Shown here in pieces: positions 63,267 to 64,000 of a stretch of DNA of 64,000 nt (the stretch's first letter is position 1; every line of letters starts with the position of its first letter). A program made the position numbers and the translations under genes. A model generated the notes under the pieces. It worked only from the letters and a program-made list of their open reading frames with translations. It was not told the DNA's origin and did not search any database. The stretch is from SAR86 cluster bacterium (lineage in GTDB: Bacteria; Pseudomonadota; Gammaproteobacteria; Magnimaribacterales; Magnimaribacteraceae): NCBI GenBank assembly GCA_023703575.1, contig CP097969.1, forward strand, positions 777,517-841,516. Direction: 5' to 3'.

Positions 63267-63929
63267 ATGGATAAGTTAAGAATTGATATTGTATCTGATG
63301 TTGTCTGTCCTTGGTGCGTCATAGGTTTCATAAATTTGCAAAAAGCAATGACTCAACTAAGTCCTAAAGTTGAGTTTGAAATAAACTGGAAACCATATGA
63401 ACTTCACCCTGAAATTCCTGAAAACGGATATGACAAAAAACTTTATATGCAACAAAGGTTTGGTGATTTGTCAGGTAAAGCCTCTCCTTATAAACAAATT
63501 GAGAAAATAGGAAAATCTCTTGGATTTGACTTTAATTTTTCTAAATCTGAACGAATTCCAAATACTTTCAATGCTCATAGACTTTTATGGAAGGCTAGAG
63601 AATTCGGAATACAAACAGAGCTCTCGGAAGCTCTTTTTAAATGTTACTTCACAGAAGGTAAAGATATTGGATCTAAGGAAGTACTTTTGGAAGTGGCCAC
63701 AAAGGCAGGTATGGATTCCAAAATGATACAATTATTTTTAGATTCAAAAGAGGGTGGCCAAGAAACAGCTGATGAGGAAATGAATTTTATTGAGAAAAGC
63801 ATTGGGGCTGTCCCAACATACTTCATCAATGAAAAATATATTATTCAGGGCGGTCAAGAACCCGAAACCTTCGTTTCTTTTCTTAATAAAATACTGATCA
63901 AAGAAAAACAAAATGAGGTTTCTGGATAA
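63267..63929 (+). CDS. DsbA-family oxidoreductase, FrnE-like
   Basis: A 220-residue cytoplasmic protein (no signal peptide) with a thioredoxin fold split by a helical insert. The start DIVSDVVCPWCVIGFINLQKA carries CPWC (residues 14-17), then NWKPYELHPEIPENGYDK and the late GAVPTYFINEKYIIQGGQEP (about 175-194), with the cis-Pro loop. This matches FrnE proteins linked to oxidative stress and polyketide gene sets. Its 3' end overlaps the next gene, which begins at 63913, by 17 bases, so they may be coupled. Confidence 0.9.
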   Translation: MDKLRIDIVSDVVCPWCVIGFINLQKAMTQLSPKVEFEINWKPYELHPEIPENGYDKKLYMQQRFGDLSGKASPYKQIEKIGKSLGFDFNFSKSERIPNTFNAHRLLWKAREFGIQTELSEALFKCYFTEGKDIGSKEVLLEVATKAGMDSKMIQLFLDSKEGGQETADEEMNFIEKSIGAVPTYFINEKYIIQGGQEPETFVSFLNKILIKEKQNEVSG

Positions 63930-64000
63930 AAAAAATATCAATGCTGCAATAGTTGAAAAAGAGGTTTTTCCTTTCTTTCACACTGAAAATGCATTTATCA
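63913..64000 (+). CDS. Partial gene at window edge, unknown
   Basis: ATG at 63913 opens a frame that stays open to the window end (29 residues: MRFLDKKNIN..., EVFPFFHTENAF). It overlaps the FrnE-like gene by 17 bases in another frame. The VEKEVFPFFHTENAFI pattern is a little like the start of 2-oxoglutarate/Fe(II) oxygenases (dPFpy...nf), but too little sequence is seen to decide. Confidence 0.5.
   Translation, partial: MRFLDKKNINAAIVEKEVFPFFHTENAFI

Noticed and set aside
1-64000. CRISPR arrays, insertion sequences, prophage, tRNA and rRNA genes
   Set aside because: I looked for direct-repeat arrays, transposase or integrase-like frames and tRNA/rRNA sequence and saw none.

Overview
The window looks like a chromosomal segment from a streamlined, AT-rich, free-living (probably marine) gammaproteobacterium. 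Signs are the low GC by eye, very short or overlapping gene borders, no mobile elements, and many genes for oxidising fatty or branched acids. Gene order resembles Pseudomonas in long blocks. infA / clpA / clpS / icd / mnmA / purB / aceA recalls PA2619-PA2634. tmk-holB, murB-kdsB-ycaR-lpxK, lolC/D, nqrA-F-apbE, gap and mfd-csiV recall PA2961-PA3003. A SAR86-type lineage would fit, but this is inference from style and gene content, not a phylogeny.

Layout. 1-2400: thymidylate kinase (5' truncated), the DNA polymerase III delta-prime subunit and an alpha/beta hydrolase. 2400-13900: an accessory-looking stretch with a tightly overlapping glutaredoxin / AGCS symporter / metallo-hydrolase / membrane-protein set, an NHL-type propeller lipoprotein, two tandem related exported proteins, an SDR, an exported protein, a Tat-exported PhoD phosphatase and a TPR lipoprotein. 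13900-27050: CoA transferase, infA, icd-clpS-clpA-serine hydrolase, mnmA, an amidohydrolase-GST-microprotein-GIY-YIG operon, purB and aceA. 27050-34090: a complete Na+-NQR operon nqrABCDEF-apbE-nqrM, including nqrM, which is short. 34150-48480: extended GAPDH, two acyl-CoA dehydrogenases, mfd-csiV, sbcB, nfuA, trmA, and etfBA with the ETF-quinone oxidoreductase. 48480-48800: a gene-free gap holding a likely small RNA. 48800-56540: DUF1285, LysE exporter, murB, kdsB, ycaR, a single-frame MsbA-LpxK fusion, lolD and lolC/E. 56560-64000: aldehyde dehydrogenase, dienoyl-CoA-reductase-like SDR, MFS transporter, an unknown gene, trpS, thpR, a second possible regulatory RNA, a LOG-family gene, a FrnE-like DsbA-family protein and a truncated last gene.

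How parts work together. Acyl-CoA dehydrogenases pass electrons through EtfAB and ETF-QO to quinone. Na+-NQR also feeds the quinone pool from NADH while pumping sodium, which could drive the AGCS symporter. Isocitrate lyase and isocitrate dehydrogenase form the glyoxylate branch point. The murB-kdsB-ycaR-msbA/lpxK-lolDC run is an envelope-building block (peptidoglycan, Kdo, lipid A, lipoprotein export).

Most notable points. MsbA and LpxK are fused in one frame. Mfd appears to lack its domain 3, and HolB lacks the zinc module. NqrB has SSPT where the flavinylation motif normally reads SGAT. Two intergenic RNAs are candidates, one with five GGA motifs in 54 nt in the style of CsrA/RsmA-sponging RNAs. 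A 30-residue membrane protein is coupled between a GST and a GIY-YIG gene. I found no CRISPR array, prophage, transposon, tRNA or rRNA. No wholly new defence or biosynthetic system is evident.
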